Positions 1 through 6,677 of a stretch of DNA of 6,916 bases are shown here, piece by piece. The notes beneath the pieces were generated by a model. It was not told the DNA's origin. It was given only the letters and a program-made list of their open reading frames with translations, and did no database searches. Source of the DNA: Bacteroidota bacterium (GTDB taxonomy: Bacteria > Bacteroidota > Bacteroidia > Chitinophagales > Chitinophagaceae); contig CANETM010000085.1 of NCBI GenBank assembly GCA_947441205.1, positions 1 to 6,916 of the forward strand, written 5' to 3'. Numbering within the stretch: the first letter of the stretch is position 1; each line of letters starts with the position of its first letter. A program made the translations under genes and the position numbers.

Positions 1-592
1 AAAGCACATTGTGAAGTTCTGGAAAGAAGCGGAAGCAAAAGGGGAGCGATATTTTCCGCATGAATTCATGTATCAAGTTATATTAAGTGGTGAGCTAGAG
101 CAGTATTATGAAATTGATCCAAAGGACAGCTGGATTGTAGCTGCTGCAAAAAAGAATATTCCTATTGTTGTTCCAGGATGGGAGGATAGCACGACTGGAA
201 ATATCTTTGCTAGTTATGTTATTAAGAACGAATTAAAAGCAAGTACCGTAAAAAATGGTATTGAATATATGGTCATGTTGACCGAGTGGTATAGAGCCAA
301 TAGCGGTGGAAAGGGTGTAGGCTTTTTCCAAGTGGGTGGCGGTATTGCCGGAGACTTCCCAATTTGTGTAGTACCCATGATGTATCAGGATTTAGAATGG
401 CATGATGTTCCATTTTGGAGCTATTTCTGTCAAATAAGTGATAGTACTACATCCTATGGATCCTATTCAGGTGCTGTTCCCAATGAAAAAATCACTTGGG
501 GTAAGTTAGATATTCATACACCAAAATTTATTGTTGAAAGCGATGCTACCATTGTAGTACCATTAATCTTTGCTTATATTTTAGGACAATAG
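1..592 (+). CDS. Deoxyhypusine synthase family protein (C-terminal part, cut by window edge)
   Basis: The reading frame is open to the left edge (first full codon at base 2), so the GTG at 11 is probably internal and the N-terminal part is missing. Numbered from that GTG, the fragment has family hallmarks: PGWEDSTTGN (55-64), GGG (109-111), an SGAVPNE segment (153-159), the WGK motif (163-165) and a C-terminal SDATIVVP (177-184). In eukaryotic deoxyhypusine synthase the WGK lysine forms the covalent imine with the aminobutyl group taken from spermidine, with NAD as cofactor. That lysine is present here (codon 503-505). However, the enzyme's KHH motif after GGG reads GDF here, and a substrate-pocket aspartate before SGA is Tyr152; this comparison is from memory of the human sequence. 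Bacteria have no eIF5A, so the true substrate is unknown. A polyamine-related reaction such as homospermidine formation is plausible. The family call is firm and the reaction is open. Confidence 0.9.
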   Translation, partial: KHIVKFWKEAEAKGERYFPHEFMYQVILSGELEQYYEIDPKDSWIVAAAKKNIPIVVPGWEDSTTGNIFASYVIKNELKASTVKNGIEYMVMLTEWYRANSGGKGVGFFQVGGGIAGDFPICVVPMMYQDLEWHDVPFWSYFCQISDSTTSYGSYSGAVPNEKITWGKLDIHTPKFIVESDATIVVPLIFAYILGQ

Positions 593-615
593 AATATCCT
601 AAATAAATTGAAATA

Positions 616-649
616 AAAAAAGCCCTTAAATTTTATTAAGGGCTTTTTT
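616..649. terminator. Bidirectional rho-independent terminator
   Basis: A perfect 14-bp stem pairs 616-629 with 636-649 around a 6-base loop (630-635). It has a GC-containing core (GCCCTTAA/TTAAGGGC) flanked by A6 on the left and T6 on the right, so it gives a hairpin plus U-tract on either strand. It lies between the stop of the plus-strand deoxyhypusine-synthase-like gene and the stop of the minus-strand small membrane protein gene. It probably ends both transcripts. Confidence 0.88.
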
Positions 650-654
650 ATAAG

Positions 655-846
655 TTAAGATTCGCTTCTATTTTCAACTTTATTAATTATTTGTATATAG
701 AGCTGGTAAGCTAAATAAATAAAGCAAAAAAAGGATATAGTAATAAAAATTTTTCTTGCAGTTAAATTACTTCTGTCCAATTGTAAAAGGAGAAAAAATA
801 ACAAGAAAAAAAGAATACCAACAATTCGAATTATGTTTTTTTTCAT
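655..846 (-). CDS. Small two-helix membrane protein, unknown function (63 aa)
   Basis: I do not recognise this protein. It starts with a basic MKKNIIR, followed by a very hydrophobic Leu/Phe-rich helix (about residues 6-23). A short polar turn with Asp and Arg (24-31) leads to a second hydrophobic helix (about 32-53) and a charged tail, NKVENRSES. The expected topology is a helical hairpin in the inner membrane. Its ATG (844-846) shares one base with the TAA stop of the upstream lipoprotein gene, making a TAATG junction typical of translational coupling, so the two products are probably made together. It could be an accessory to the lipoprotein. An unrelated small membrane protein is also possible. 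Its location next to a terminator and its overlap support it being a real gene despite its small size. Confidence 0.62.
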   Translation of the reverse strand: MKKNIIRIVGILFFLLFFLLLQLDRSNLTARKIFITISFFCFIYLAYQLYIQIINKVENRSES

Positions 847-1568
847 TATTTATATTTTAATGCATCAGGATCATATGGACTCTGAAATCCAGAACCTGAC
901 ATGTTATTATTATCATCTAATTGAAGGTATCCATTAAATTGCATAAAACTAGTAGAACTAAACCCCAAATAAGGTATTCCAGGAAAACTTAGAGAATATC
1001 TCATACTTGTCCTTAATTGAAAGGCTAATGAGCCATTAGAAAAGTATATTTGAGGTTGTCCAAAAGAAGCGAAATCACCAGAGAAATAATAACTACCATA
1101 TGGACTTGCGCTAATACTTACACTTGTAAACTTTCCTTTACTTGCGTTATATTGAATATTTATTGCGTAATTCGGAATTAACCCCGAGTTCTTAAAATAT
1201 AAAGTTTTAGAATATTTAAAGTTAGGATCTTCAAAACTTTCAATTTCTACATTCTTAAATTCAAAAAACTGTTTTTGTTTATAAATCAAAGCAAGTTCAT
1301 TCAATTTTTTATTAATTAATGTGGTATCAGCATTGATACACGGATCAGTCGATGTTTGAATAAAGACACTTTTTTGTAAATTAATTTTGAACATAATTTC
1401 TTCAAGTTCTGAGATCGAATAAACTTTATGAGAAATCGCTTTATCTTCATTAATTTGAAAATCGTATTTAGCTGCTAATTTTTTTACTTTTTCTAAATCT
1501 GAAGACTCCTCAACTTTATGGCAACCCATGCTCATTAGTAACGTAAAAAAGATCAAGTAATTTTTCAT
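846..1568 (-). CDS. Predicted lipoprotein, unknown function (240 aa)
   Basis: I do not recognise the family. The N-terminus has a short signal peptide (MKNYLIFFTLLMSMG) ending at Cys16. This is a loose lipobox of the kind Bacteroidota tolerate, so the mature protein would be a lipid-anchored envelope protein starting CHKVEESSD. Residues 20-110 are charged and probably helical in part (KVKKLAAKYDF, ELEEIMFKINL, NKKLNELALIYKQKQ). From about residue 120 the sequence turns rich in Ser, Tyr, Phe, Gly and Asn, with alternating patterns (SVSISASPYGSYYFSGDF, then FSSTSFMQFNGYLQLDDNN), which suggests a beta-sheet domain. A second cysteine is at 77. The gene is followed, with a one-base overlap, by the 63-aa membrane protein gene. 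Upstream is an AT-rich gap and then the terminator of the next operon, so it should have its own promoter. Confidence 0.75.
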   Translation of the reverse strand: MKNYLIFFTLLMSMGCHKVEESSDLEKVKKLAAKYDFQINEDKAISHKVYSISELEEIMFKINLQKSVFIQTSTDPCINADTTLINKKLNELALIYKQKQFFEFKNVEIESFEDPNFKYSKTLYFKNSGLIPNYAINIQYNASKGKFTSVSISASPYGSYYFSGDFASFGQPQIYFSNGSLAFQLRTSMRYSLSFPGIPYLGFSSTSFMQFNGYLQLDDNNNMSGSGFQSPYDPDALKYK

Positions 1569-1763
1569 AAATTATTTTTTAAATGTATTTTATATTGCCA
1601 GAGTAATTGAAAGTACATTTAATAAATATTAAAAAATCATTAGAAAATATGTTTTTACTTTTTCAGGTTTAAATCTTAAAATAATATTTTAAAATCTAGT
1701 ATACAGTCTATTTGATTTACGATAATATTAATAGGTAGTCATAAATAAAAAATTCTTTGTGTA
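1569..1763 (-). other. AT-rich intergenic stretch, presumed promoter region of the lipoprotein pair
   Basis: About 195 bases, almost entirely A and T, with no credible open frame. It must hold the promoter of the lipoprotein/membrane protein pair, because a strong terminator lies directly upstream. I looked for the Bacteroidota -7 element TAnnTTTG on the minus strand. I found only seven-of-eight matches (for example TAGATTTT and TACATTTA), none with a well-placed TTTG upstream, so I assign no promoter. A short all-AT palindrome at 1676-1692 (8-bp arms, 1-base centre) is probably chance in such sequence. Confidence 0.4.
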
Positions 1764-1817
1764 TGTCTTAAATAAAAAATGCCTCAATATTTATTGAGGC
1801 ATTTTTTATTTAAGACG
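1764..1817 (-). terminator. Strong perfect-hairpin terminator ending the envelope operon
   Basis: Bases 1765-1788 and 1793-1816 are exact reverse complements, giving a 24-bp stem with a 4-base loop; a possible G-U pair of 1764 with 1817 extends it. The core is GCCTCAA/TTGAGGC, flanked by A6 and T6 tracts, and the outer arms continue to TTAAGAC/GTCTTAA. It begins 11 bases after the TAG stop of the M28 peptidase gene, so it ends that transcript. Its symmetry would let it also stop antisense transcription from the left. Confidence 0.88.
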
Positions 1818-1828
1818 GCGGCTAATAA

Positions 1829-3373
1829 CTAGCGATTCGGCATGTTTAAAGGAATATCTCTTTTTAACATTTCATCTCTGTTGGCAATTTCACAAGCTGT
1901 ATAATATACCATTACAGTTCTCTTTTGCATTAAATCAAAATTAATTTTTTCAATGGTATCAGTTGCTTGGTGATAGTCAGCAAGTAACATTCCGTCATAG
2001 AAAAATAAAATAGGAACACCCTTGCGCGCAAAGTTGTAATGATCGCTACGATAGTAAATCATATTTTTATCATTAGGGTCATCGTATTTATAATCTAATG
2101 TAATGTTGGTTGATTTTTTATTAGCTTCCTCGTTAATAGTTACTAATTCAGAACTTAATTTGTCGTGTCCAATTACATATATATAACTTAAAGTATCACC
2201 TGTTTTACGCTCAGTGTCAACACGACCAATCATATCCGTATTCAAATCGGCAGTTGTTTTTTCCAATGGGAAAATAGGATGTTCAGAATAATACTGAGAA
2301 CCCCATAATCCTTTTTCTTCTCCACTCACTGTCATAAAAACAATGCTACGTCTTGGACTTTTTCCCGCTTTTGCAGCAGCTGCAAAAGCTTCCGCCATTT
2401 GCATTACGCCTACTGTACCTGATCCGTCATCATCAGCACCATAATAAATAACATTTCCTCTTTTTCCTAAATGATCATAGTGACCCGTTAAAAATAAGTA
2501 CTCGTCTTTTTTATCGGTACCTGGTAAGACTGCAATTACATTGCTACTTTCTAAGTTACTAGTTGTTTTTGTTGCTGCAATAGCCAAAGTAGTTGAATAA
2601 TCACCTTTGTTATTTGAAGCTAAATCATTAACTGTTGCTGCTGATTTACCTAGTATTGCATTCGCAACAGCAGTTGAGATATTTGCCATTAAGAAACCAG
2701 CCGCATCGTTCTTTTTCAAGTACATACTTCCTTTTGTTTCAGTAGCCACTTTTCTTGGAAAGTTTGCTGACACAATTAAAAATCCTGATGCACCTTTCGC
2801 AATAGCTGCACGCATTTTTGACATAGGAGATGCAGGGTTGGCATTAAATGCACGATTGCCACCTTGACCCATCGTTGGCACACCAGCACTAGAACCTTCT
2901 AAAATTAGCACCATTTTGCCCTTTACATCCAAGCCAGTATAATCATTAATTCCTTTTGAATCATCTACTATTCCATATCCTGCAAAAACAACATTACTAA
3001 AATCCCATTTCCCAGTGACAATAGTTTGTAAGGAAAAAGTAAAATCGGTATCCCAAGAAAATGATTTTCCATTTACTGTAATATTTTTTTCAGTCAAAAC
3101 ATCCTGATATACAGGGTAGGTTTGTTGATAGCTATCACCGTTTCCAGGCTTCAGTCCCATTCGTTTGAATTCTGATTCAATATAGGCAGCAGCCTTTTTT
3201 TGACCAGGGCTTGCTGTTTCACGGCCTTCCATTTCAGCACTTGCTATAACTGACAACTTTGCTTCTAAGGCTTTTGTTGTTATTACACTGCTGTACTTTG
3301 TTAAATCTTCTGTTTTTTGTGCAAAAGAAAGAGTGCTTATAAAAAGCGATAAAATCCAAATTAGTTTCTTCAT
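1829..3373 (-). CDS. Secreted M28 family zinc peptidase with PA domain
   Basis: A 514-aa exported metallopeptidase, probably an aminopeptidase acting in the periplasm or outside the cell. Residues 1-18 are a classic Sec signal peptide (MKKLIWILSLFISTLSFA, cleavage before Gln19). Residues about 125-265 fit a protease-associated (PA) domain inserted before the catalytic core, which runs from about 275 to 495. The two-zinc site can be read directly: His298 in GHYDH, the bridging Asp in GADDDGSG (312-319), the catalytic/ligand pair Glu352-Glu353 in SGEEKG, Asp380 in NTDMIG, and His468 in DYHQATDT. All five positions are intact, so the enzyme should be active. It is last in the operon, 22 bases after rpiB and just before a strong terminator. 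There is no C-terminal sorting domain. Substrate preference cannot be read from the sequence. Confidence 0.93.
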   Translation of the reverse strand: MKKLIWILSLFISTLSFAQKTEDLTKYSSVITTKALEAKLSVIASAEMEGRETASPGQKKAAAYIESEFKRMGLKPGNGDSYQQTYPVYQDVLTEKNITVNGKSFSWDTDFTFSLQTIVTGKWDFSNVVFAGYGIVDDSKGINDYTGLDVKGKMVLILEGSSAGVPTMGQGGNRAFNANPASPMSKMRAAIAKGASGFLIVSANFPRKVATETKGSMYLKKNDAAGFLMANISTAVANAILGKSAATVNDLASNNKGDYSTTLAIAATKTTSNLESSNVIAVLPGTDKKDEYLFLTGHYDHLGKRGNVIYYGADDDGSGTVGVMQMAEAFAAAAKAGKSPRRSIVFMTVSGEEKGLWGSQYYSEHPIFPLEKTTADLNTDMIGRVDTERKTGDTLSYIYVIGHDKLSSELVTINEEANKKSTNITLDYKYDDPNDKNMIYYRSDHYNFARKGVPILFFYDGMLLADYHQATDTIEKINFDLMQKRTVMVYYTACEIANRDEMLKRDIPLNMPNR

Positions 3374-3395
3374 GTAATTGATTTTTAAAACTGTA

Positions 3396-3863
3396 TTAAT
3401 GTATATTTAATGAACAAGAAATTTTATTAATTCTATTTTGATGTCTACCACCTTCAAAAGCAGTAGTCATAAATTTTTCAATCATTTCCTTAGCTAAGGA
3501 TAAACTTACGAATCTTGCAGGAACACAAATCATGTTAGCGTCATTATGTAAGCGTGTTAATTCCGCTACTTCAGTTACCCAACATAAGCCAGCTCGAATG
3601 CCGGCATGTTTATTGGCAGTCATTGCTACACCATTTGCACTTCCACAAAAAAGAATGCCGAAACTAGCTTCGCCTGTTTCTACACTATTTGCAGTGGGGT
3701 GAGCAAAATCAGGATAATCAACAGAGTCAGTATTATAAGTGCCAAAATCTTTAACAAGGTAGCCTTGGCTTTCTAGCCAATTTTTTACTTCGTTTTTATA
3801 ATCAATCCCTGCATGATCACAACCTATTGCGATAGGTTTTTTAGCGTCAAATACAAATGCCAT
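3396..3863 (-). CDS. rpiB: Ribose-5-phosphate isomerase B
   Basis: Cytoplasmic enzyme of the RpiB/LacAB family, converting ribose 5-phosphate to ribulose 5-phosphate in the pentose phosphate pathway. At 155 aa it is normal length. Family motifs are present in order: GCDHAG (14-19, substrate-binding Asp16 and His17), DYPDFAH (49-55), the catalytic cysteine loop FCGSANGVAMTANKHAGIRAG (72-92, general base Cys73), RLHNDANMI (104-112, with His106), and FEGGRHQNRINKI (136-148), whose Arg and His normally contact the phosphate. The cysteine loop reads CGS where the E. coli enzyme has CGT, a conservative change. It lies 48 bases after tatC and 22 before the peptidase gene. Allose-6-phosphate isomerase activity is a known side activity of the family. 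There is no sugar-transport context here, so the pentose phosphate role is the better reading. Confidence 0.95.
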   Translation of the reverse strand: MAFVFDAKKPIAIGCDHAGIDYKNEVKNWLESQGYLVKDFGTYNTDSVDYPDFAHPTANSVETGEASFGILFCGSANGVAMTANKHAGIRAGLCWVTEVAELTRLHNDANMICVPARFVSLSLAKEMIEKFMTTAFEGGRHQNRINKISCSLNIH

Positions 3864-3911
3864 ATTATTTATTTTCTGATGTTTGAAAATTAGATTTATG
3901 AATTCATTTTA

Positions 3912-4766
3912 TTAATCCCACTCTTCATCTTCCTCCTGCTTCATGTTTTTATTTGCCCAACGGGAAACGAATATGCTAAATTCAAACAAGGTATATAATG
4001 GTATAAATACAATCGTTTGACTATACCAGTCTGGACTTGGCGTAATAAAGGCAGATACGATTAAAATAATGACAACAGCATATTTCCTAGTGGTCGACAA
4101 AAATTGGGGTGTGATTAAGCCAATTTTTGTCAATAAAAATACAATCACCGGTAATTCAAATGCTATACCACAACCTAAAATCAAATTTGTTAAGTTATCT
4201 AAATAATCAGAAAAGGTGGGTACGGTTGTAATTATATTTTTGGTACCTAATTGAAAGCTAGCCAAAAAATTAAAGGTAAACGGACCTAATACAAAAAATC
4301 CAAAGGAGGCGCCGAGAAAAAAGAAGAACGACACCCAAAAAATCATGAACCTGGTATTTTTTAATTCTTTTTCTTTCAATGCTGGTTTGATAAATAACCA
4401 AATTTGCCAAAACACAAATGGAAATGCAATAATCAATCCTCCTACCATCGCCATACTTATGGCACTTAAAAACTGACCTCCAAAAGTGGTACTTTGTAAT
4501 TGTGTTTTTACAGCAGGCATACAAAGTGAATCCCCTAAATGTAAAAAGTGGCTTAAATTACAAAATACACGATAGGTGATAAAATCAGGATTTAATGGAC
4601 CCGTAATTACATTATCCATTATCCAATCCCTATATATAAAAAGTACGATTGCTGAAATTAGAATAGAAGAAACGGACCTAACAATGGTGCCTCTTAACAC
4701 TTCGAGATGGTCGATAAACGACATCTCAGATGCTTCATTTTTTTTAAATCGATCAAATATTGCCAT
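3912..4766 (-). CDS. tatC: Twin-arginine translocase subunit TatC
   Basis: Six-helix inner-membrane receptor of the Tat pathway, which recognises twin-arginine signal peptides and exports folded proteins. The 284 residues show an N-terminal cytosolic MSFIDHLEVLR (15-25), a first helix (about 28-45), a long periplasmic loop, the first cytosolic loop PFVFWQIWLFIKPALKEKE (116-134; Glu134 matches the signal-peptide-binding glutamate of E. coli TatC), FELP in a later helix (203-206), and FITPSPD (240-246). The charged tail QEEDEEWD is cytosolic. The first periplasmic loop carries Cys69 and Cys82, which could form a disulfide. The HLEELR-type motif reads HLEVLR here, so the second glutamate is Val23. 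No tatA or tatB is in the window. The gene starts 67 bases after the CNNM/CorC gene, the widest gap inside this gene run. Confidence 0.96.
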   Translation of the reverse strand: MAIFDRFKKNEASEMSFIDHLEVLRGTIVRSVSSILISAIVLFIYRDWIMDNVITGPLNPDFITYRVFCNLSHFLHLGDSLCMPAVKTQLQSTTFGGQFLSAISMAMVGGLIIAFPFVFWQIWLFIKPALKEKELKNTRFMIFWVSFFFFLGASFGFFVLGPFTFNFLASFQLGTKNIITTVPTFSDYLDNLTNLILGCGIAFELPVIVFLLTKIGLITPQFLSTTRKYAVVIILIVSAFITPSPDWYSQTIVFIPLYTLFEFSIFVSRWANKNMKQEEDEEWD

Positions 4767-4833
4767 GGAGCTATTTCAATGAGTGCTAAAGTTAAGGTTT
4801 ATCACTCAAAAAGGGGGGCCAATTTTGTAAATT
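4767..4833 (-). other. 67-base spacer between the CNNM/CorC and tatC genes
   Basis: The longest gap within the six-gene run, where the others are 22 to 48 bases or overlap. It contains a run of six G followed by CC (4813-4820), unusual in this AT-rich sequence. On the minus strand a weak TAACTTTA resembles the Bacteroidota -7 box (seven of eight), but I found no well-spaced -33 element. No terminator hairpin is visible, so read-through from the upstream genes is expected, with an internal tatC promoter possible but unproven. Confidence 0.3.
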
Positions 4834-6072
4834 TTAGGAATGAATTTTAAGTTTCACTTTTTCAATCCTGGTATCGCTTACAGCTAATATTTCGGCATCA
4901 AAATGAGCCAGTTTAATAACCGTTTTAACCTTTGGTATGGATTCGTGAAAATGTATTAAATAACCACTTAATGTTTCTGAGTTTTCTGCGCCAAAGTCAA
5001 TATCATATTTCTCATTTAAATAATCTAACTCCAATCGACCGCTAAAAATGAACTCTTTATCTGAAAGCTTTTTTTCTACAAATTCTTGTTCATCATACTC
5101 GTCGTCAATCTCTCCAAATAATTCCTCTAAAACATCCTCCATCGTGACCATGCCTGCCGTTCCGCCAAACTCGTCTACTACCCAAGCAATACTCTTTCTT
5201 TTTTTAGAGAACAAATTGATTAAATCAGCGGCACTCATACTTTCTGGCACCAATAAAATAGGATGAATGACAGACTGTAAGTTTTTTGGTTTTTGGAATA
5301 AATCAAGTTGGTGAATATACCCCACAATGTTATCTAAAGTGTCATCATAAACAATAAGCTTGCTTAATTTGGTTTCAACAAATATGGATTTTATTTCTTC
5401 AATTGATGTATTTAATTCTACCCCAATAATTTCAGTTCTAGGAACCAAACATTCTCTTATTTTAATTTCAGGTAAACCCAGTGCATTTTCAAATAAGTCG
5501 GTGTTTAGTTCTTGTTGTGAAGGATGTTCAACATTTTGTTGAATAAAATGAGCTAAATCAATTTTTGAAAACGCTTCTTTTTTATTGGAAACTTTTATTT
5601 GAAATAAAAATTGCAATACCCATTGAGCAGTAGTCACTAAAATTTTAGTTAGTGGTTTAAACAAAACATGAAAAACATTTGCCATGATTGCAAACCTTGC
5701 AATTAAAGTACTTGCCCTAGCTTTAAAAATGGCTTTAGGCACTAATTCACCTATGAATAATATTACAAATGTGGAAAGGATTGTGTTTCCCAACAAAATG
5801 GTATAATTATCAAAATGGTAATGTTCCCATAAATATTTTTCCAAAAGCTGTTCAAATAATATTCCGAATACAACTAAGGATATATTTAATCCAATCAAAC
5901 AAGTTCCAATAAATTCAGTGGGTGCTAATAAAAAGCGCGCAATAATTTGTCCTGATTTGTCTCCATTCTTTTTTTTCAATTCTAAACTTAATCGATTGGC
6001 ACTCACAAAGCCAATCTCATAACCTGAGAAAAAACCAATTAATATTAAGGATGCTATTATTGCAAAAATCAT
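4834..6072 (-). CDS. CNNM/CorC-type (UPF0053, 'hemolysin family') membrane protein with CBS pair
   Basis: An inner-membrane protein of 412 aa with the full family architecture. The DUF21/CNNM membrane domain spans about 1-160, with FFSGYEIGFVSANRL (14-28) and GELVPK (108-113). A CBS pair spans about 205-325, opening with IRECLVPRTEI and ending in VVDEFGGTAGMVTMEDVLEE (298-317). A CorC_HlyC domain is at about 335-410. Relatives (CNNM, CorB/CorC) are linked to magnesium efflux or divalent-cation homeostasis, with the CBS pair sensing Mg-ATP. The old name 'hemolysin' is not well founded. The gliding protein GldE belongs to this family, but no gldD is adjacent, and this copy sits between lptC and tatC, so I call it a housekeeping CNNM. 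It starts 25 bases after lptC ends, consistent with co-transcription. Confidence 0.92.
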   Translation of the reverse strand: MIFAIIASLILIGFFSGYEIGFVSANRLSLELKKKNGDKSGQIIARFLLAPTEFIGTCLIGLNISLVVFGILFEQLLEKYLWEHYHFDNYTILLGNTILSTFVILFIGELVPKAIFKARASTLIARFAIMANVFHVLFKPLTKILVTTAQWVLQFLFQIKVSNKKEAFSKIDLAHFIQQNVEHPSQQELNTDLFENALGLPEIKIRECLVPRTEIIGVELNTSIEEIKSIFVETKLSKLIVYDDTLDNIVGYIHQLDLFQKPKNLQSVIHPILLVPESMSAADLINLFSKKRKSIAWVVDEFGGTAGMVTMEDVLEELFGEIDDEYDEQEFVEKKLSDKEFIFSGRLELDYLNEKYDIDFGAENSETLSGYLIHFHESIPKVKTVIKLAHFDAEILAVSDTRIEKVKLKIHS

Positions 6073-6097
6073 AGTATAAAGATATTCTTTAATTTAA

Positions 6098-6670
6098 CTA
6101 ATTGATACCACTACTATCATTTATTATGGCGAAACTATTTGATTGAGGCTTAAATATTTTAATATCTGTTAAGTCTTGATTTGCCTCCATCCCTAATCCG
6201 TATATTTTGGATATTGGGTTGTGCTGCTTTACGACAACTTCCTTATCGGTATGAAATTTACTGGTAGCTTGGTCCCAATACATTTCTTTACACCATAAAG
6301 TATCACCACTAACATTGAATACAACTACATTTCCTTTTAAAAAAAACTTATTCTGCTCTTGAATATAATTGGCATAATTAGCACTTAACTTACTTTCAAT
6401 TTTAGTGCTATCCTTGTAAAAATCAACTTTAATTGTATTTGGAAACTCAATCATCCTTCCACTATCAACTAAATATTTTTTCATAATAGGAGCAGTTAAT
6501 TTTGCGTTCATTTTACCGCCCTCACTCATATAAATTAACACGTCTTTTCCAATATCTATTCCACCAGCATTATCATTCAAAGCCTTAACATCATTAATAT
6601 TATTTTCACAAGCAACCATAAAAAAGCAGCTACTCACTAAAGTAACTGCTGCTTTAAATATGGTATTCAT
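6098..6670 (-). CDS. lptC: LPS export ABC transporter periplasmic protein LptC (lipoprotein form)
   Basis: LptC takes lipopolysaccharide from the LptBFG transporter and hands it to the LptA bridge. Here it is 190 aa if started at the ATG at 6668-6670. That gives a compact signal peptide (MNTIFKAAVTLVSSCFFMVA) with lipobox MVAC and acylated Cys21, instead of the membrane helix found in E. coli LptC. The rest is a beta-rich LptC/OstA-type fold: GKMNAKLTAPIMKKY, FPNTIKVDFYKD, SKLSANYANY, FFLKGNVVV, TLWCKEMYWD, FHTDKEVVVK and a final YGLGMEANQDLTDIKIF, the last strongly typical of the family. Alternative starts are the ATG at 6685, which overlaps the upstream stop by 8 bases and adds MINNK, or a GTG at 6712, which I think too far upstream. 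The close junction with the outer-membrane protein gene implies coupled translation. Confidence 0.9.
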   Translation of the reverse strand: MNTIFKAAVTLVSSCFFMVACENNINDVKALNDNAGGIDIGKDVLIYMSEGGKMNAKLTAPIMKKYLVDSGRMIEFPNTIKVDFYKDSTKIESKLSANYANYIQEQNKFFLKGNVVVFNVSGDTLWCKEMYWDQATSKFHTDKEVVVKQHNPISKIYGLGMEANQDLTDIKIFKPQSNSFAIINDSSGIN

Positions 6671-6677
6671 TTTGTTA

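Noticed and set aside
11..592. GTG at position 11 as the true start of the deoxyhypusine-synthase-like gene
   Set aside because: The frame remains open upstream to the window edge and the family's N-terminal NAD-binding part is missing, so the start lies outside the window.
1676..1692. AT-only palindrome upstream of the lipoprotein gene as an operator
   Set aside because: Composed solely of A and T in a stretch that is almost all A and T, so a chance origin is likely; no second copy or promoter anchors it.
2607..2867. Open frame of 86 codons on the plus strand
   Set aside because: It lies wholly antisense to the well-conserved M28 peptidase coding sequence, has no family features, and is best explained as a shadow frame.
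4270..4524. Open frame of 84 codons on the minus strand inside tatC
   Set aside because: Out of frame with tatC, whose motifs run straight through this stretch; Cys/Ile-rich composition with no recognisable domain.
4576..4782. Open frame of 68 codons on the plus strand
   Set aside because: Antisense to the N-terminal part of tatC; no sign of a ribosome binding site or conserved motif.
5048..5542. Two short plus-strand open frames, 5048-5266 and 5360-5542
   Set aside because: Both are antisense to the CBS and CorC region of the CNNM protein; their Ser-rich products are typical of reverse-strand shadows.
4834..6072. Identification of the CNNM/CorC protein as gliding-motility protein GldE or as a true hemolysin
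   Set aside because: The domain layout is shared by many housekeeping paralogs, there is no gldD neighbour, and the neighbours are lptC and tatC. The hemolysin label is historical.
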